Numbered from the stretch's first letter, positions 51,144 to 59,373 are shown. The stretch is DNA of 64,000 bases from Fibrobacter sp. UBA4297 (GCF_002394865.1 NZ_DGUZ01000009.1:139954-203953); one strand, 5' to 3'. Program-made: numbers and translations. The notes: generated by a model from the sequence alone, not told the origin.

Positions 51144-51965
51144 TTAGTCCATCAAGCAACGGAGATATGTTTCCTGGTGCTTGTAGATGTGTTCTAGCTT
51201 AACGGGCTTTTGGGAATAAGTGTTGAAGCAAATCATGTAGTTTTGATTTGATGCTTCTTCGCTAGCTGTTTGCAAACATGGGAATGACTCGTATTTTTCG
51301 TTTGCGATGGTTAAAGAAAAACCATAATCGTCTGTTCCCTTATAGCCTGAATAATCCCATTCGGTCGAGAGCAACTTTCTGACTGGGCCTTGGTCCAGTA
51401 ATGTTTGCCATTCGCTGGTTGAAGGTACGTGCCAACCTTTGGGGCAGATTCCTTGGCGTGGACCATGATAGGCCGAATCAGAGACTGATTCGGCAGCCCA
51501 TTCATCTTCATAATTGCAGGGGAGCTGCATGGCGGTAATCCAGGAGTAGTAACGTCCGTATTTATTTATAACTTCATCGGGTTCTTGAGGCTGATCTTCC
51601 GTTGGACCACAGCTTTTGTCGTAATATTTATTGCTTATTCTTAAGTTTTCTGCCATCCAAATTTGATTGCCGACTTTTGCTGTCTTGTAAACTTGACCAT
51701 CGCGTTCGTCGGTTAATGTGTTTGCGGTTGGATTGTAGTTTGCTGGAAAGCCGTTGGAATTTGCAGATGTTCCTTGTGAACTGCTAGAATTAGCCTTTGA
51801 ATCGCTGCTTTCTATTGCGGAAGATGCTGGAACACCTGTTGCTGAGGAACTTGAAATTTGAGAATCTCCAGAGTTGTTTGTGCTTGGGCTCGTAGAAGAA
51901 TCATCGCCACAAGCAGCCAAGGTGCAAGCAATTGCTAAACCATAGGCAAAAAAATTTACTTTCAT
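51144..51965 (-). CDS. FISUMP-domain lipoprotein (F. succinogenes major paralogous domain)
   Basis: A 273-residue lipoprotein: signal MKVNFFAYGLAIACTLAAC with lipid-bearing Cys at 19, Ser/Thr-rich linker to about 75, then the FISUMP domain with DERDGQVYKTAKVGNQIWMAENLRI, YGRYYSWITAMQLPC and CPKGWHVPSTSEWQTLLDQ. This domain is abundant in Fibrobacter surface proteins; its function is unknown, though it resembles C-type-lectin-like carbohydrate-binding folds. Three conserved Cys pairs suggest disulfides. It ends with DSAYHGPRQG and a C-terminal LRCLMD. Monocistronic with its own terminator. Confidence 0.9.
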   Translation of the reverse strand: MKVNFFAYGLAIACTLAACGDDSSTSPSTNNSGDSQISSSSATGVPASSAIESSDSKANSSSSQGTSANSNGFPANYNPTANTLTDERDGQVYKTAKVGNQIWMAENLRISNKYYDKSCGPTEDQPQEPDEVINKYGRYYSWITAMQLPCNYEDEWAAESVSDSAYHGPRQGICPKGWHVPSTSEWQTLLDQGPVRKLLSTEWDYSGYKGTDDYGFSLTIANEKYESFPCLQTASEEASNQNYMICFNTYSQKPVKLEHIYKHQETYLRCLMD

Positions 51966-52114
51966 TCTTTATCCTTTGTTATTTATGATAAGAATATAGA
52001 ATTTGTAAAAAAAATGCAACATTTGTTTTAAAAAAAATGAAGCTGTTTTGAGTTTAGAACTGAGGAAAACGTCATCGCGAGTAAAGCGCGGCAATCTATC
52101 TAAGTTCTTCCGAC

Positions 52115-53506
52115 TTACTTCTCAATGACTTGTCCGAGAATCTGGTGCAGGCGTTTTTTATTCCCGAAGCCATCGGGATTTTCGATGTAGTAGAAAATCT
52201 GCTTGATGAGTGCGCTCGTGTTGAAGTCATACGACGCAATGCGCAACAAGTAGCTTTCGGCGGAGTTGTCGAATCCGAGCACGTTCGGGTCGGTCTTGTC
52301 GCCAGGCAAGGTGCAATCGCCGTCATCGCTCATTTCGTAGAAGATACCTGCAACTTCGTCGTTTACGCAGACCCAGCAATTGCAATCCTCAGGAACATTC
52401 TTGGCGAACTGCAAAAGCTTTTTCTTCACGAGATTACGGGCGTATGATTCGACGGAAAATCTCGAAACTCTCTGCCTTGCGATTTCCTTGTAGTCCCACG
52501 GGCTTGCAAATTCGTCATCGGTAAATGCAATGACTTCTAGCCCCGAATTCATGAGGCCTGTCAAGCGGTCCTTGGACCAGGAACTGTTATGGTACGGCGA
52601 GAAATAACAGACCTTCTTGAAGCCTTTTTGCAAAAGGTATTTGCCGAGCTGCTGGCCCGGGATTTCTCCGAATGTGGAGTTAAAAAATGCCCAGTTGTTC
52701 TTGCTCAAGAATCTCGGCGGGATGTTTTGCAACGGGTGTTCCCACCACACGGAGACGGGGTATTTCACACCGTAAAAGAGCTGCAAAAGCGCGTGCGGAT
52801 TCTGCACCAAGAGTGTCGATAGTACTGCACCGATAGCATTCGGATAATCTGTCAGGCGGCAGATTTTTCCACTGCGGTCAATGAGCTTGCCGCTTTCTTC
52901 GTTGATGCCGAGCAGAATGAGCTTGAAATGTTGTTCACCTGCGGTCTGGTAAACGAGACGCAAAAAGTCGAGTTCTCGTTCGCTTTCTGCGGTAAAGCCG
53001 CCCCACGAATTGCATCGCGTGACGAACAAAATCTCGCTGAAATTCTTGACCGTCTTTGTCTTGAGCGGGGAGGCGAATGCGTACAAGCGCCCACGACGCA
53101 CGAGAATTCCCTGATTCACTTTGTGGATCAGGAACTTGCGGAGAATCGTCTGCGATACATTGTAGCGGTCTGAGAGTTCTTTGGCAAGCGGCAAATTCCT
53201 ATTCGGGTCGAGGAACCCTTTTTCCCAGTCCGTTGAAAATTCGCGTTCAAGGCGTTCGAGCACGGTTTCGCGATGAACAGTCTTCGAAAGCATTTGCGCA
53301 AGATCATTGGCGTCCGGAGCCTTGCCCCAGAAGAATCCCTTGCCGCGGATGCTGTAAATGAGACCTTCTTCGGAGAGTTGCTTGAGCACGCTCTGAATGG
53401 TTCCCGACGAGACTCCAAACGTTTTCATCAGCTTGCGTACAGACGGGAGCATTTCCCCGTCTTTCAGCTCTTGCTGCAAAATCGCTTGTTTGATCTCGTC
53501 ACGCAT
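52115..53506 (-). CDS. GntR-family regulator with two winged-helix units and sensor domain
   Basis: A 463-residue regulator. Residues 1-62 are a standard GntR winged helix (MLPSVRKLMKTFGVSSGTIQSVLKQLSEEGLIYSIRGKGFF). A second unit of the same shape follows at about 90-147 (LPLAKELSDRYNVSQTILRKFLIHKVNQGILVRRGRLYAF). The rest is a periplasmic-binding-protein-like sensor (about 155-460), as in AraR, with FILVTRCNSWGG and VCVNDEVAGIF. It would control sugar genes by ligand binding. It starts three bases after the trmFO stop, so both share a transcript; the ligand is unknown. Confidence 0.75.
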   Translation of the reverse strand: MRDEIKQAILQQELKDGEMLPSVRKLMKTFGVSSGTIQSVLKQLSEEGLIYSIRGKGFFWGKAPDANDLAQMLSKTVHRETVLERLEREFSTDWEKGFLDPNRNLPLAKELSDRYNVSQTILRKFLIHKVNQGILVRRGRLYAFASPLKTKTVKNFSEILFVTRCNSWGGFTAESERELDFLRLVYQTAGEQHFKLILLGINEESGKLIDRSGKICRLTDYPNAIGAVLSTLLVQNPHALLQLFYGVKYPVSVWWEHPLQNIPPRFLSKNNWAFFNSTFGEIPGQQLGKYLLQKGFKKVCYFSPYHNSSWSKDRLTGLMNSGLEVIAFTDDEFASPWDYKEIARQRVSRFSVESYARNLVKKKLLQFAKNVPEDCNCWVCVNDEVAGIFYEMSDDGDCTLPGDKTDPNVLGFDNSAESYLLRIASYDFNTSALIKQIFYYIENPDGFGNKKRLHQILGQVIEK

Positions 53507-53509
53507 ATT

Positions 53510-54841
53510 TTATGCCATGTTACGGGCTGCAATCCATTCACGAACGGCGCGTTCGGCACGTTCGGCAAGAATCTCTTTCTTGTTCTTTTTCTTGAGTCCC
53601 TCGTGATGGGGGAGAAGGCCGAAGTTGAAGTTCATCGGCTGGAAATCCTCGTTCTCTTCGACAAGGCGGTTCATCAAGGAGCCGATACAGCTCTCTTCAG
53701 GGAGCGGGTCGGCGTGTCCGTGCAAAATCGTCTGCGCCATATTCCATGCAGCGTACCAACCTGTAGCAACCGCTTCGGTGTAGCCTTCAGAACCCGTAAT
53801 CTGGCCTGCAAACCACGTGGGCGGAATATCCTTGGCGCAGTCGAGTTCCGGACGCAAGCGGAGCGTCTTATCAAGGAACTTCGGCGATTCGATAAACGTG
53901 TTGCGGTGCATGCAGCCGAGGCGTGCAAATTTTGCATTGCGCAGTGCAGGCACCATGGTAAAGATTTCCTTTTGCGTGCCCCACTTGAGGCGCGTCTGGA
54001 AACCGACCATGTTGAACAAAGTCTTCTGTTTGTTTTCGGCGCGGAGTTGGATCACGGCATACCACAGATGTCCGTTGTTTCCAAGCCCAAGCCCGATGGG
54101 GCGCATGGGCCCGTGGCGGAGAGTTTCGTAGCCACGACGCGCCATTTCTTCGACCGGCAGGCAACCTTCAAAAAGTTCGCGTTTTTCGAACGGGCGCGGT
54201 TCGGTTGCTTCTGCTTCGCAGAGCTTGTTTACAAATTCTGTATAAGTTTCCTTGTCGAGCGGGCAGTTGATAAAGTCTGCCGTTTCGCCTTTTTCCCAGC
54301 GATTCATGTAGAACGCATGGTTAAAGTCGATGCTGTCCGTTTCGACGACGGGCGCAATTGCATCAAAGAAGTGCAGACGGTTACTGCCGAGGCGTTTAAA
54401 AATATCGTCGGCGAGAGCATCACTTGCCAAAGGACCTGCGGCAACAAGTGTCGGGCAATCGCCTTCGAGGCTCGTCACTTCTTCGCGGTGCAGCGTAATG
54501 TTCGGGAATTCTGCAATCTTCTTTTCGACAAGTTCACTAAAAATGTCGCGGTTCACCGTCAAGGAATCACCTGCTGGCACTGCCGCTTCGCGCGCGCAAT
54601 CTAGGAGGAAACTCCCGAGCAGAGTGAGTTCCGCTTTTAAAAGGCCATGGGCACTAGTTATGCCCAAAGCCTTGAAACTGTTAGAACAGACGAGTTGGGC
54701 GAGGTGTCCATCCCTATGGGCGGGCGTCTGCCTGTTGGGGCGCATTTCGTACAAATCTACCTGAAAACCACGGCTTGCCAATTGTAAAGCCGCTTCGCAG
54801 CCTGCAAGACCGCCACCAATAACTCGTACTTTATAGGTCAT
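53510..54841 (-). CDS. trmFO: Folate/FAD-dependent tRNA (m5U54) methyltransferase
   Basis: TrmFO methylates U54 of the tRNA T-loop with methylene-tetrahydrofolate and FAD. The 443-residue protein has the FAD-binding GGGLAGCEAALQLASRGFQVDLYEMRP at the N-terminus and the characteristic CSNSFKAL, GPLASDALA and TGSEGYTEAVATGWYAAWN segments. The start ATG lies inside a heptad array and there is no Shine-Dalgarno sequence. Its stop is three bases from the GntR-family gene, likely one transcript. Sure identification. Confidence 0.95.
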   Translation of the reverse strand: MTYKVRVIGGGLAGCEAALQLASRGFQVDLYEMRPNRQTPAHRDGHLAQLVCSNSFKALGITSAHGLLKAELTLLGSFLLDCAREAAVPAGDSLTVNRDIFSELVEKKIAEFPNITLHREEVTSLEGDCPTLVAAGPLASDALADDIFKRLGSNRLHFFDAIAPVVETDSIDFNHAFYMNRWEKGETADFINCPLDKETYTEFVNKLCEAEATEPRPFEKRELFEGCLPVEEMARRGYETLRHGPMRPIGLGLGNNGHLWYAVIQLRAENKQKTLFNMVGFQTRLKWGTQKEIFTMVPALRNAKFARLGCMHRNTFIESPKFLDKTLRLRPELDCAKDIPPTWFAGQITGSEGYTEAVATGWYAAWNMAQTILHGHADPLPEESCIGSLMNRLVEENEDFQPMNFNFGLLPHHEGLKKKNKKEILAERAERAVREWIAARNMA

Positions 54842-54872
54842 AGGGATTAGGTCTTAGGTCTTAGGGGTAAGG
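54831..54872 (+). repeat. Heptad array through the trmFO start codon
   Basis: TCTTAGG/GATTAGG/TCATAGG units with 7-bp period. The trmFO initiation codon (54841-54839) lies within the TCATAGG unit, and the phase continues into the next codons. Confidence 0.8.
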
Positions 54873-54917
54873 AATATGCACTTTGTAAATCAAATAGGTG
54901 GCGAAGCCACGATTATA

Positions 54918-54952
54918 TTCCTATAACCTATAACCTACAACCTGTAACCTCC
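54918..54952 (-). repeat. Heptad array downstream of the 151-residue gene
   Basis: TAACCTA/CAACCTG units recur every 7 bases five times, from just past the stop at 54955. Confidence 0.75.
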
Positions 54953-54954
54953 TC

Positions 54955-55410
54955 TCAGTTTACCACAATTTTTCTATAGCTCTTCGCGTTACCGATCCAG
55001 AGCTTGACCAACAATTCTTCGAGGGATGCCGTACTCACGCATTCCGGGTCTGCGTCCTGAATCTCGTCCGAAATCAGGTTCGCCTGAGTCAAGTTCAGCA
55101 TGCCGTAGTACAAAGCTTCCAGCAACTGCGAAAGAAACTCGGGCGAAACTTTGGCGACAGACTCCATATCATTCAACGGCGGAAGCTGCGTTTTATCCGG
55201 CTGGAACTGATCCAAGTTATCCATAGTCCACATATCGGTCGCCTTGCTCATTTCGGGCGAGGGCGCAATACCGCTAAGCTTGGAACGGTAATCACTCCAT
55301 TCCTTGGCGGTCGTTTTCCCGGCCTTGCGGACAGACTTCAAGAAGGAGAGGACTGCGTAATACAGGTCCTTCTCCCTTTGGTTTGATTCTTTCTGAGATA
55401 CTGGAATCAT
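54955..55410 (-). CDS. Hypothetical soluble helical protein, 151 residues
   Basis: It starts at the ATG at 55410 (MIPVSQKESNQREKDLYYAVLSFLKSVRKAGK), 17 bases after the stop of the AICAR transformylase gene, with AAGGT upstream. It is charged and helical with no membrane segment, and ends KLWIGNAKSYRKIVVN. I recognise no family; similarity to DUF494/Smg proteins is at best superficial. Co-transcribed with the purine gene upstream and likely read toward trmFO. Confidence 0.6.
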   Translation of the reverse strand: MIPVSQKESNQREKDLYYAVLSFLKSVRKAGKTTAKEWSDYRSKLSGIAPSPEMSKATDMWTMDNLDQFQPDKTQLPPLNDMESVAKVSPEFLSQLLEALYYGMLNLTQANLISDEIQDADPECVSTASLEELLVKLWIGNAKSYRKIVVN

Positions 55411-55427
55411 TCTTACCTTATAATGAA

Positions 55428-56480
55428 TTAGTGGCGGAAATGGCGCATTCCGGTGAACACCATCGCAATGCCGAACTTGTCTGCAGATTCGATGGAGAGG
55501 TCATCCTTCTTGGAGCCGCCCGGCTGGACGATGTAGCGGACACCAGCATCGTGTGCTGCTTCGACGTTGTCCGGGAACGGGAAGAACGCGTCAGAACCCA
55601 TAACAACTTCGCCGAAGACTTTCTTTTCGAGAGCCTTGAGACCGGCTTCGTTCACGAGCTTGCCGTTTTCGTCGAAGAATTCCTTGGCTTCAGGCATGCG
55701 AGCGACGTTATCGCGGACGCGCGGCTGGCAGAGGCGGAGGTTAGAGTCAATGCGGTTCGGCTGGCCCGGGCCAAGACCCATCACCTGGAAATAACCCGGC
55801 TTGTATTCGTAGCACATCACGATTGCGTTAGACTTTGTATGCTTAGTAACGAGCCAAGTGAAGCGGGCGAGGTCTTCCTTGTTCTTCGGGAACTGGGCCT
55901 TCGTGACGCATTCGAACTTTTCCCAAGTTCCGATGTCGCGGTCCTGGACGAGCATGCCACCAATCACGTGCTTATAGACCTTGCATGCGACTGCCTTCTT
56001 GATTTCGCCCACTTCGAGGAGACGAATGTCCTTGGACTTGTTCTTGAGGAATTCGAGAGCGTCGTCATCGAAAGCCGGAGCGAGCAAGATTTCAACGAAC
56101 TTGCCCTTGAGGAATTCGGCAGTCTTGAGGTCAACCTTGCGAGTCACGGCAATCACAGAACCGAAAGCGGACACCGGGTCACCAGCCCAAGCGGCTTCGA
56201 GAGCTTCGCGGAGCGTTTCGCCCGTAGCAAGACCGCACGGATTCATGTGCTTTACGATCACGACAGCATTGCCGTCGCTGAATTCGCGAGCCATTTCGAG
56301 GGCGGCGTCAGCATCGACGATGTTGTTGAAAGAAAGTTCCTTGCCCCAGAGCTGCTTTGCAGAAGCGAGGTTTGCTTCGGTGCAGGTCGGGTCGCGGTAG
56401 AATACAGCGGACTGGTGGGAGTTTTCGCCGTAGCGCATCGGCTGCGGGTCAACGAATTTCAAAACGAGTTCTTCGGACAT
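55428..56480 (-). CDS. purH: Stand-alone AICAR transformylase (PurH C-terminal domain only)
   Basis: It formylates AICAR with 10-formyl-THF in purine synthesis. I start at the ATG at 56480 (MSEELVLKFVDPQPMRYGENSHQSA), with AAAGGAAATG upstream. The 350-residue protein has the AICARFT core (RYGENSHQ, SFNNIVDADAALE, VVIVKHMNPCGLA, PVSAFGSVIA), but the N-terminal MGS-like IMP cyclohydrolase domain of normal PurH (about 200 residues) is absent. The cyclohydrolase is supplied by the PurO-type gene at 50.1 kb. Co-transcribed with the downstream 151-residue protein. Confidence 0.85.
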   Translation of the reverse strand: MSEELVLKFVDPQPMRYGENSHQSAVFYRDPTCTEANLASAKQLWGKELSFNNIVDADAALEMAREFSDGNAVVIVKHMNPCGLATGETLREALEAAWAGDPVSAFGSVIAVTRKVDLKTAEFLKGKFVEILLAPAFDDDALEFLKNKSKDIRLLEVGEIKKAVACKVYKHVIGGMLVQDRDIGTWEKFECVTKAQFPKNKEDLARFTWLVTKHTKSNAIVMCYEYKPGYFQVMGLGPGQPNRIDSNLRLCQPRVRDNVARMPEAKEFFDENGKLVNEAGLKALEKKVFGEVVMGSDAFFPFPDNVEAAHDAGVRYIVQPGGSKKDDLSIESADKFGIAMVFTGMRHFRH

Positions 56481-56514
56481 ATCATTTCCTTTGTGGATTT
56501 TTTCGCAGAGAAAT

Positions 56515-56543
56515 ATAGAAAAAATGCCCACGCACGGTGGGCA
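56515..56543 (-). terminator. Intrinsic terminator of the NifU-like gene
   Basis: On the - strand TGCCCAC and GTGGGCA pair and are followed by a T-run. It separates the NifU-like gene from the purH-type gene, so the latter has its own promoter. Confidence 0.75.
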
Positions 56544-56552
56544 CTCAATAAT

Positions 56553-56588
56553 AACTATTGACCAATGACTAATGACCATTGACCAAAA
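56553..56588 (-). repeat. Heptad array after the NifU-like gene
   Basis: TTGGTCA/ATGGTCA/TTAGTCA units, 7-bp period, five times on the - strand, beginning three bases after the stop codon. TTGGTCA also belongs to cyanobacterial STRR heptamers as I recall them. Confidence 0.75.
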
Positions 56589-57410
56589 TTAGAACAAACT
56601 AGCAGGCGGGTTGTTGTCGTCCATTCCCGGCAAATTCGGGTTCTGCGGGAGGTTCGCCAGCGGGTCTTCGGGTTCAACGATAAGGTTGTAATATACGTTG
56701 TTCTTAAGTTCGTCTTCGATGTAGAAGAGCGTTCCGCCCATAGCGCTGCCGCAACCGGCGCATGCGCCCTGGTAACGGATTTGCAAGCGGTTATCGTCAG
56801 TGAGGTCTAGAATCTGGATGTCGCCACCGTCGCCTTGGAGCGTTCCGCGGACGGTCTGGTGCAGCCACTGTTCAATTTTTTCAATCTTTTGTGCCTTGGT
56901 GAGAGCATTCCATTCGGCGTCGGCTTCGGCACGGCCTTCGGCGGTCTGCGTGCGGTACTTGATGCGTTCCATCTTCTCGCGGACGATAATTGCTGTAGCT
57001 TTCTTTTCGGGGTAGACGAGCAGAATTTTCGAGATGAGCGTGTTCATCTGCTTTATTTCTACGGCATCCTCCGGGATGGCTCGGACGTCCGGCGTGTCGC
57101 GCAGTTCTTCTTCGAGGCTTTCGGCGGTAATCTTGCAGGCGTCATCGACCGTAGCCATCTGAATCTTGCGGCAGAACGAATCGGCAAGGGCGGTAAAGAG
57201 CGGCCCGCCGTACGTAAAGAATCGCGTTTCCAGAATCTTGTCGCATTCCGGGTCAATCATCAAATAGACCTTGAGACTCGCTTCCTTCACATCGACGAGG
57301 GCGAGTCCCTTTTCGTCGGCTTCAATCTGGAAAATCGCCCCTCGGTACTTGGGAGCCTTAGCAATATCTTGTAACTTCTGAGAGAATTTAGCGCTTTGTT
57401 CTTCGTTCAT
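56589..57410 (-). CDS. NifU-like protein: degenerate N-terminal scaffold plus Nfu domain
   Basis: The 273-residue protein is probably an iron-sulfur cluster carrier. The N-terminal half (about 20-130) has the IscU/NifU scaffold fold pattern (LMIDPECDKILETRFFTYGGPLFTALADSFCRKI...DDACKITAESLEEEL), but in the segments where IscU has its ligand Cys (GNPVCGD and FGCG) it has no Cys or FTYGG. A second helical stretch follows (about 150-190). The C-terminal Nfu domain (about 190-240) keeps GDGGDIQILDL and CAGCGSAMGGTLFYIEDEL, i.e. the CxxC pair. A short acidic tail follows. Its own terminator follows the stop. Function as a carrier is likely; scaffold activity is doubtful. Confidence 0.75.
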   Translation of the reverse strand: MNEEQSAKFSQKLQDIAKAPKYRGAIFQIEADEKGLALVDVKEASLKVYLMIDPECDKILETRFFTYGGPLFTALADSFCRKIQMATVDDACKITAESLEEELRDTPDVRAIPEDAVEIKQMNTLISKILLVYPEKKATAIIVREKMERIKYRTQTAEGRAEADAEWNALTKAQKIEKIEQWLHQTVRGTLQGDGGDIQILDLTDDNRLQIRYQGACAGCGSAMGGTLFYIEDELKNNVYYNLIVEPEDPLANLPQNPNLPGMDDNNPPASLF

Positions 57411-57562
57411 GCGCGCTAATTTAGAAATTTATGGAGCATTTGGGGAGGGTCTTGTAAAACCTATTTAAAATGTAGGATTTTTTGATGTTTTCCGTAAAAA
57501 AGGGGCGTGGCTAGCCTTTTAATAGGGGTGTGGCGGGCATTTTGAAGCATGGAAAACGCAAA

Positions 57563-57805
57563 ATTACGTATTCAAAGCATAAAAAAGACTATGTAAGTAC
57601 GTAATGGCAAAATAGTTAATTTGTGCGTTACGTACTTGAGAGTCGTAACAAAGGGGTTTAGTATGTAAAATATGGCTACAAGCGGCTGATATTAGTGCAA
57701 AAAAGGCTTTTTGCAAATGAAAATGGGGCTTTTCCCTTTATTTTCGCTCGAAAAAGTCGAAATTTACGTACCAACAGCTTATAAAAAGCACCAAAAGTAC
57801 GTAAG
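57563..57805. repeat. TACGTA dyad island C: three inverted pairs, arms exactly 33 bp apart
   Basis: Forward cores TACGTA at 57565, 57629 and 57765; reverse cores TACGTA at 57598 and 57798 and TATGTA at 57662. All three forward-to-reverse distances are 33 bases. The arms match island A (TTACGTACT and AGTACGTAA). From 57411 to 57900 I see no gene. Confidence 0.85.
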
Positions 57806-57917
57806 TGTCAAAAAGCGAGTGTTTTATTACACACTAAAGAATCTTGAAGCTGCTGCAGATATGTAAATCCGCATTGCTTTGGCTGGCCAAATACAGTATA
57901 AGGCAAAAAAACATTAA

Positions 57918-57942
57918 AAATGCCCGCGCTATGGCGGGCATT
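57918..57942 (-). terminator. glgC: Intrinsic terminator of glgC
   Basis: On the - strand AATGCCCGC pairs with GCGGGCATT and is followed by five T. It ends glgC. Confidence 0.8.
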
Positions 57943-57950
57943 CTAGAAAT

Positions 57951-57985
57951 GTTGGATCCTATCGCCTTCGGCTCCAGGATGACGT
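57951..57985 (-). repeat. Dispersed GGATCC...CAGGATGACG repeat
   Basis: GGATCCTATCGCCTTCGGCTCCAGGATGACG is a reverse-oriented copy of the GTCATCCTG...GATCC family. It lies between glgC and its terminator. Confidence 0.6.
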
Positions 57986-57994
57986 AGCCAGGCA

Positions 57995-59245
57995 TTAGGC
58001 TTTAATTATAGTATCCTTGGCGAGGACGACGATGCCGGATTCGGTCACGTGGAAAAGCTGCTTGTCGCGTTCCAGGTCGTAACCAATCTGGAAACCGGCT
58101 GGAATATGCAAGCCCTTTTCAACGATAGCGCGGCGCACCTTGGCACCCGGGCCAATCGTCACGTTCGGGAAGAGGATAGATTCTTCGACGAGAGCATCCT
58201 TCTGGATGGTGACACCCGGCGAGAGAATGCTCTTCACAACCGTACCGCCACCGATAATGCAACCCGCAGAAACGATGGAATCAACGGCTGCACCCTGATG
58301 GCTTTCGTTGTCGCCCGCAAAGAAACGTGCAGGTGGCTGGTTCCAGTTGTAAGTACGAATCGGCCAGTAGTTGTTGTAAAGGTCGAACGGCGGATTTTCG
58401 GAGCAAAGGTCCATGTTTGCTTCGAAGAAGGCGTCAAGCGTACCCACGTCGCGCCAGTAACCCTTGGTCGATGCCTTTTCGCCACGCACGATGTTTGTGT
58501 TGAAGTCGTAGACATACACCGGGTATTCCTTGTACAAGCGCGGAATGATGTGCTTGCCAAAGTCCGTAGCACCGTCGTTTGCGCCCTTCAAGAGTTCGCG
58601 AACGAGGAACTTGCTCGTGAAGAGGTAGTTACCCATGCTAGCGAGGCACCAGCCCGGACGGTTCGGCATCTGCTTCGGTTCCTTCGGCTTTTCTTCGAAA
58701 CCGATCATGCGGTTATCCGCGTCAATTTCGATAATGCCAAATTCGCGAGCCTCTTCAACCGGCACCGGAATAGCAGCAATCGTGAGGAGGGCCGCACGGC
58801 TCAAGTGGAAATCAATCATCTGGTTGATGTCCATCTTGTAAATGTGGTCGCCACCGAAAATCGCCACGAGGTCCGGACGTTCGTCGGTAATCAAGTTGAT
58901 GTTCTGGAAAATGGCGTCGGCAGTACCGCGATACCATTCATCGCCAGTGCGCATCTGGGCGGGCACGAGGTCCACGTACTGGTCCAAACTTGCGTTCAGG
59001 CTCCAGGCTGCAGAAATATGCTTGTTCAGCGAATCGCTCTTGAACTGCGTCAAGACCTTGATTTTGAAAATGCCGGAGTTGATGAAGTTGTTAAGGACGA
59101 AGTCGATGATGCGGTAGGTTCCGCCAAAGTGGACGGCGGGTTTTGCACGGTCGCGGGTGAGGGGCTGTAGACGGCTCCCTTGTCCACCTGCCATGATCAT
59201 GCAAAGAATATTCTTTTGATGCTCTCTTGAGTAAGACCAGCTCAT
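57995..59245 (-). CDS. glgC: Glucose-1-phosphate adenylyltransferase
   Basis: It makes ADP-glucose for glycogen synthesis. The 416-residue protein begins with the nucleotide-binding signature IMAGGQGSRLQPLTRDRAKPAV and contains WYRGTADAIFQNI, the FGGDHIYKMD metal site and a C-terminal left-handed beta-helix of hexapeptide repeats. It lacks any fused domain. AGAGGAA lies before the ATG. glgC is alone here; other glycogen genes are outside the window. Confidence 0.96.
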   Translation of the reverse strand: MSWSYSREHQKNILCMIMAGGQGSRLQPLTRDRAKPAVHFGGTYRIIDFVLNNFINSGIFKIKVLTQFKSDSLNKHISAAWSLNASLDQYVDLVPAQMRTGDEWYRGTADAIFQNINLITDERPDLVAIFGGDHIYKMDINQMIDFHLSRAALLTIAAIPVPVEEAREFGIIEIDADNRMIGFEEKPKEPKQMPNRPGWCLASMGNYLFTSKFLVRELLKGANDGATDFGKHIIPRLYKEYPVYVYDFNTNIVRGEKASTKGYWRDVGTLDAFFEANMDLCSENPPFDLYNNYWPIRTYNWNQPPARFFAGDNESHQGAAVDSIVSAGCIIGGGTVVKSILSPGVTIQKDALVEESILFPNVTIGPGAKVRRAIVEKGLHIPAGFQIGYDLERDKQLFHVTESGIVVLAKDTIIKA

Positions 59246-59333
59246 GAAATTCCTCTGTAAATTTAATTATGTAATAGCCGTCCATAAAATACTTTTTTTT
59301 TTGCAAAAAACCTTAAATTTTTGATTTTTTGTT

Positions 59334-59373
59334 AAAAAAAACATACCCCACCAAGGTGTTTGGCGGAGTATGT
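59334..59373 (-). terminator. Strong - strand intrinsic terminator with no clear gene upstream
   Basis: ACATACTCCGCCAA and TTGGTGGGGTATGT form a 14-pair stem (two G-U) with loop ACACC, followed on - by eight T. It lies between porA and glgC, and a transcript from about 59.4-59.64 kb would end here. Confidence 0.85.
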
